A stretch of 16,502 nucleotides of DNA from Bacteroidales bacterium (lineage in GTDB: Bacteria > Bacteroidota > Bacteroidia > Bacteroidales > Muribaculaceae), in the NCBI GenBank assembly GCA_019415705.1, contig DXYS01000057.1, positions 1 to 16,502 of the forward strand. Direction: 5' to 3'. The notes under the pieces were generated by a model. That model saw nothing but the letters and a program-made list of their open reading frames with translations, did no database searches and was not told the origin of the DNA. Shown piece by piece: positions 13,520 through 16,502 of this stretch; the first letter of the stretch is position 1; each line of letters begins with the position of its first letter. The translations under genes were made by a program, and so were the position numbers.

Positions 13520-13550
13520 TTTGGCGGCGGCAGCTTTTGTCGCCGCCAAA
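13520..13550 (+). other. Strong GC hairpin, terminator or leader structure
   Basis: TTTGGCGGCG (13520-13529) pairs perfectly with CGCCGCCAAA (13541-13550) around an 11-base loop. No U-tract follows on either strand. It could be a Rho-independent-like end for the thi operon, a 3' end stabiliser, or a structure in the leader of the lipoprotein mRNA. Confidence 0.6.
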
Positions 13551-13636
13551 ACCAATATCCGGCATAATTTGTTTGTAAATATGTTCACCCGGCTTTCGGG
13601 GCCGCAATAAAATCAACCCAAAGCATTATCAATTAC

Positions 13637-14056
13637 ATGATTAAACGTCTCATCCCATATCTAGCCGCTATCCTCTCAATGCTTGCGCTCACAGGCTGTA
13701 GCGGAGGCTATGACGCCTCAGAGTGCGAGCGTCTTACCGACAAAATTGTCAACGAAGGAACTCTCTCACAGGACGACTACTCCGACATGCTGACTCAATA
13801 CGAGAGCATCCTGCAATATCTGATTGACCGCACTGACAAGACTAACGAAATCACCGATGACTTCGAGCGGGCCAAGCAACAGCAGGCACTTCGTCAGGAC
13901 GAGGAGTTCATGAGGCGCTTCTCCTACATGTTCACATTCGGCTCGGCCCTCTACATGGCCGAAGTCGGGGGCGAGCTCGACGACTCCAACTTGGAGCGCT
14001 ACAACAAGGTCTCCGAATATGCCGAACAGTTTGCCGAACGCAGCGAACGTTTCTGA
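13637..14056 (+). CDS. Small lipoprotein of unknown function
   Basis: A 139-residue predicted lipoprotein. A basic start (MIKRLIPY) is followed by a hydrophobic stretch and the lipobox LTGC, so Cys21 would be lipidated after signal peptidase II cleavage. The residues after the cysteine (SGGYDAS) do not form the acidic surface-export signal described in Bacteroides, so its side of the membrane is uncertain. The mature part is charged and probably helical, with a possible coiled coil around 55-85. I recognise no domain. A consensus promoter lies about 130 bases upstream, and the next gene follows after 41 bases. Confidence 0.75.
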   Translation: MIKRLIPYLAAILSMLALTGCSGGYDASECERLTDKIVNEGTLSQDDYSDMLTQYESILQYLIDRTDKTNEITDDFERAKQQQALRQDEEFMRRFSYMFTFGSALYMAEVGGELDDSNLERYNKVSEYAEQFAERSERF

Positions 14057-14097
14057 CATTACGGCAAGACACCCTAACCTCTTAACTCACAATTTTT

Positions 14098-14805
14098 ATG
14101 AAAAAATCCAATGCCATCATCGCCTCTGTCATTATCGGCGTGGCCATCATCGGACTGGGACTCTGCCTCAAGGCCGGTATCGACAATTTCGCCAACCGTA
14201 ACCGCACAGTCACCGTACGCGGCCTCTGCGAACGCGAGGTAAAGGCCAACAAAGTCACATGGCCGATAGTCACTAAGGAGATGGGCAACGACCTGCAGGC
14301 CATCTACAACAAGATACAGAGCAACAACAACACAATACTCGCATTTCTGAAAGCCAACGGCATAAATGACAGCGAGATATCAATCAATCCGCCGGCCGTG
14401 CAGGACCGACTCGCCGACAGCTACAATGCCGAGGACGTAAAAGTACGCTACAACGTCACCAACGTCATCGTCATCACATCGTCACAGGTCGACAAAATAC
14501 GCGAGCTAATCAAGCAGCAGACCGCCCTGCTCAAAGAGGGCGTGGCCGTCATAGCCGAGAACTATCAGTATCAGATCTCATACGAATACACCGACCTCAA
14601 CGCCATCAAGCCCGAGATGATTGCTGAGGCAACACACAACGCACGCGAGGCCGCCGACAAATTCGCCGAGGACTCAGACAGCAAGTTGGGCAAGATACGC
14701 ACAGCCTCACAAGGCCAGTTCTCGATAACCGACCGCGACCAGTACACGCCCTATATCAAAAACATACGCATAGTCACCTACGTCGACTACGAGCTCGAAG
14801 ACTGA
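14098..14805 (+). CDS. SIMPL domain (DUF541) protein, membrane anchored
   Basis: A 235-residue protein with one N-terminal hydrophobic segment (about residues 6-25), probably an uncleaved signal anchor, with the rest periplasmic. The body starts with RTVTVRGLCEREVKANKVTWPI and continues with QSNNNTILAFLKANGI and SEISINPPAVQDR, the usual layout of SIMPL/DUF541 proteins. The C-terminal half has the family RIVTYVDYELED strand. The function of bacterial SIMPL proteins is poorly known; they have been linked to envelope and stress phenotypes. It follows the lipoprotein gene by 41 bases in the same direction and may share its transcript. Confidence 0.85.
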   Translation: MKKSNAIIASVIIGVAIIGLGLCLKAGIDNFANRNRTVTVRGLCEREVKANKVTWPIVTKEMGNDLQAIYNKIQSNNNTILAFLKANGINDSEISINPPAVQDRLADSYNAEDVKVRYNVTNVIVITSSQVDKIRELIKQQTALLKEGVAVIAENYQYQISYEYTDLNAIKPEMIAEATHNAREAADKFAEDSDSKLGKIRTASQGQFSITDRDQYTPYIKNIRIVTYVDYELED

Positions 14806-14836
14806 GCACGGAGGCCGCACGTCCCGAAAAAAATGT

Positions 14837-14868
14837 TTTGAGAATTAATCTTTAAATGCTTAACTTTG
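14837..14868 (+). promoter_or_regulatory. Promoter for phosphofructokinase gene
   Basis: TTTG (14837-14840), 20 bases, then TAACTTTG (14861-14868) fits the Bacteroidota consensus TTTG-N17-23-TAnnTTTG well and is the best promoter in the window. The leader to the ATG at 14919 would be about 44 bases. Confidence 0.75.
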
Positions 14869-14918
14869 CGGCGTATTTGTGATTTATCCCTGTCTATAAA
14901 CTCCTAATAAACACTGCT

Positions 14919-15899
14919 ATGGCTGAAATCAAATGCATCGGTATACTTACCTCCGGAGGTGACGCCCCCGGCATGAACGCCGCTATACGCGCCGTCACAC
15001 GTTCGGCAATCTTCAGCGGCCTGAAAGTCAAGGGTATTTACCGCGGCTACAGAGGCCTGATTGCTGACGAAATAGTCGATTTCAAAACGCAAAACGTCTC
15101 AAACATCATACAACAGGGCGGCACCATCCTCAAAACTGCGCGCTGCAAGGAGTTCCAGACTCCCGAAGGCCGCCAGTTGGCCTATGACGTCATCCGCCGC
15201 CACGAAATCGATGCCCTCGTCGTCATCGGCGGCGACGGCTCGCTCTCCGGCGCGCGCATCTTCGCCAACGAGTTCAACTTCCCCTGCATCGGTCTGCCCG
15301 GCACCATCGACAACGACCTTTACGGCACTGACACCACCATCGGCTATGACACGGCGCTCAACACCATCATGCAGTGCGTCGATAAAATCCGCGACACCGC
15401 CACGAGCCACGAGCGCCTGTTCTTCATCGAGGTCATGGGCCGCGACGCCGGCTTCCTCGCCCTCAACGGCGCGATAGCCTCGGGAGCCGAGGCCGCCATC
15501 ATTCCGGAGATTTCGACAGAGGTCGACCAGTTGGCCGAACTCATCCAGAACGGCTTCCGCAAGAGCAAGAACTCGTCAATCGTTCTCGTTGCCGAAAGCC
15601 CCGTCACCGGCGGAGCCATGGGCCTCGCCGAGCGCGTCAAGAACGAATATCCCGGCTATGACGTGCGCGTGTCGATTCTCGGACACCTGCAACGCGGCGG
15701 CAGCCCGACAGCCCACGACCGCATCCTCGCATCACGCATGGGCGCGGCAGCCATTGACGCACTGATGGAAGACCAGCGCAACGTGATGATTGGCATCAAG
15801 AATGACGAAATCGTCTATGTGCCCTTCACCAAGGCCATCAAGAACGACAAGCCCATCAACCGCGAGTTGCTCAACACGCTGCGACGACTCTCCATCTGA
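14919..15899 (+). CDS. pfkA: ATP-dependent 6-phosphofructokinase
   Basis: This enzyme phosphorylates fructose 6-phosphate to fructose 1,6-bisphosphate in glycolysis. The 326-residue protein has the standard motifs: GILTSGGDAPGMNAAIR at the N-terminus, GYRGL, IGGDGSL (103-109), PGTIDNDL with catalytic Asp131, MGRDAGFLA, and LGHLQRGGSPTAHDR. Gly107 in GGDGS and Gly128 in PGTIDND are the residues expected in ATP-dependent enzymes; PPi-dependent ones carry Asp and Lys there. Its own promoter lies just upstream. The stop overlaps a small membrane-protein gene as TGATG. Confidence 0.97.
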   Translation: MAEIKCIGILTSGGDAPGMNAAIRAVTRSAIFSGLKVKGIYRGYRGLIADEIVDFKTQNVSNIIQQGGTILKTARCKEFQTPEGRQLAYDVIRRHEIDALVVIGGDGSLSGARIFANEFNFPCIGLPGTIDNDLYGTDTTIGYDTALNTIMQCVDKIRDTATSHERLFFIEVMGRDAGFLALNGAIASGAEAAIIPEISTEVDQLAELIQNGFRKSKNSSIVLVAESPVTGGAMGLAERVKNEYPGYDVRVSILGHLQRGGSPTAHDRILASRMGAAAIDALMEDQRNVMIGIKNDEIVYVPFTKAIKNDKPINRELLNTLRRLSI

Positions 15900-16084
15900 T
15901 GCGACGCCTGCTCAAAATCAGCACTGCGCTGCTTTTGGTCAGTTCGATGGTGCTACTTATGAATTTATTTGACATTCTTGCCTTTACGACAACGCTATAT
16001 CGCGTCTGCGGCGTCATCTGCATGATATGTCTCTTTCTGACAGTCTACAGCCGCGTCTGGCTGATACGCTACCGCAGAAAATAA
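15899..16084 (+). CDS. Small two-helix membrane protein
   Basis: A 61-residue protein with two hydrophobic segments (about 7-28 and 33-50) and basic residues at both ends (MRRLLK and RYRRK), which predicts a helical hairpin with both termini in the cytoplasm. It has no recognisable family. Its ATG overlaps the pfkA stop as TGATG and a strong terminator follows 5 bases after its stop, so it is probably translated from the pfkA message. It could be a spurious short ORF, but position, topology and terminator placement argue for a real gene. Confidence 0.65.
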   Translation: MRRLLKISTALLLVSSMVLLMNLFDILAFTTTLYRVCGVICMICLFLTVYSRVWLIRYRRK

Positions 16085-16089
16085 CCCAC

Positions 16090-16127
16090 ACGGGGGCTTC
16101 ACGACATCGTGAAGCCCCCGTTTTTTA
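16090..16127 (+). terminator. Intrinsic terminator after pfkA unit
   Basis: A perfect 15-bp GC-rich stem (16090-16104 with 16107-16121) with a tiny loop is followed by a run of T to 16126. It ends the pfkA/small-protein transcript. Confidence 0.95.
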
Positions 16128-16138
16128 ATATGTAATAG

Positions 16139-16159
16139 GGACACTCGGCTCGAGTGTCC
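16139..16159. other. Perfect 9-bp hairpin next to right repeat
   Basis: GGACACTCG (16139-16147) and CGAGTGTCC (16151-16159) pair perfectly around the loop GCT. It sits between the terminator and the right repeat copy, with no counterpart seen beside the left copy. No T-run follows. Confidence 0.6.
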
Positions 16160-16208
16160 GGCAGCGAGCGCCGACATGTATAATTCGCGACTCACAGCGT
16201 TCGCAATT

Positions 16209-16484
16209 TCGTCCGCGTTAGCGGTCGGAGCCGCGTCAGCGGCGCGAGCTTGTGAGGCCACGGTAAGCAGGCTGTCAGGTCTGCGCAACCGTGGTAAACG
16301 ACCCAATTCCCAAATACAGCGCGCTGTAGGTGCGCCGCATTGATAAACGTTTTATAGTTTGCGTCGCCCCTACAGGGCGAATGATATTTTGATTCAGAAG
16401 CCTATGACTGCGCTGACCTACAGTCAGCTTGTCATAGGCTCACATACGGGGGGTGTTGCAGAACTCCACTTGTTAAAGCCTCTG
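16209..16484 (-). repeat. Structured non-coding repeat, right copy (inverted)
   Basis: This is the inverted counterpart of the element at 10-296. Read on the minus strand it shows the same blocks in the same order: AGAGGCTTT, the C-run core (16460-16428), the nested hairpin (16399-16440), the CTGTAGG/CCTACAG pairing (16324-16330 with 16369-16375), the CCACGGT/ACCGTGG block (16296-16238, stem 16258-16264 with 16288-16294) and two GC hairpins. Intervening sequence differs. A 12-base palindrome, ACAGCGCGCTGT (16317-16328), occurs only here. Positions 16160-16208 and 16485-16502 show no gene. Confidence 0.85.
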
Positions 16485-16502
16485 AGAATTGAAAGTTTCA
16501 GA

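Larger units (their letters stand above)
13469..13636 (+). other. Intergenic leader between thiD and the lipoprotein gene
   Basis: No gene is present. It contains a weak GAGTAA/TTACTC hairpin at the thiD stop (13463-13483), a TAAGTTTG promoter match (13496-13503), a strong hairpin (13520-13550) and a weak CCCG/CGGG hairpin (13588-13600). None is followed by a T-run, so the thi operon terminator is uncertain. Confidence 0.55.

Overview
This 16.5 kb window comes from a Bacteroidota chromosome, most likely Bacteroidales. I infer a Muribaculaceae-like gut lineage from gene content and style, not from a marker gene. Four promoter candidates match the Bacteroidota -7 consensus TAnnTTTG at sensible distances from genes, and a fifth lies ahead of a lipoprotein gene. 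Genes are tightly packed with stop/start overlaps, and most starts lack a Shine-Dalgarno sequence. No rRNA, tRNA, CRISPR array or transposase gene was seen.

Layout. (1) Positions 1-368 carry no gene but hold a structured repeat that recurs, inverted, at the other end of the window (about 16209-16484). (2) 369-5793, minus strand: cvpA-sufB-sufC-sufD-sufS, a membrane protein followed by the SUF iron-sulfur cluster assembly machinery. (3) 5794-7222: an AT-rich island with three small plus-strand genes (DUF3791, DUF3990, and a small DUF3791-like or unknown partner), flanked by a 22-bp near-perfect direct repeat. DUF3990 looks like an ADP-ribosyltransferase-fold enzyme, so this is a candidate toxin/antitoxin-like cassette. 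(4) 7197-13468, plus strand: a TPP-riboswitch-controlled thiamin operon, thiS, tenI-like, thiE, thiG, thiH, thiF, a class I methyltransferase, tenA and thiD. thiC is absent from the position between thiG and thiH where I recall it in Bacteroides. (5) 13637-16084, plus strand: a small lipoprotein, a SIMPL-domain protein, ATP-dependent phosphofructokinase, and a small two-helix membrane protein, ended by a strong intrinsic terminator.

How the genes work together. The thiazole half of thiamin synthesis is complete: ThiS sulfur carrier, ThiF adenylyltransferase, ThiG synthase, ThiH tyrosine lyase and a likely TenI tautomerase. Coupling (ThiE) and pyrimidine phosphorylation (ThiD) are present. For the pyrimidine itself the operon carries salvage genes (TenA, ThiD) rather than ThiC. 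The divergent SUF operon fits chemically: ThiH is a [4Fe-4S] radical-SAM enzyme and ThiS needs sulfur from a cysteine desulfurase such as SufS. Whether the two are co-regulated cannot be seen.

Best candidates for something new: the DUF3791/DUF3990 cassette with its direct repeats and its Firmicutes-like ribosome binding site; the inverted, multi-hairpin repeats at both window ends, whose first hairpin shows compensatory base changes; the methyltransferase embedded in a thiC-less thiamin operon; and a legible switching mechanism for the TPP riboswitch.
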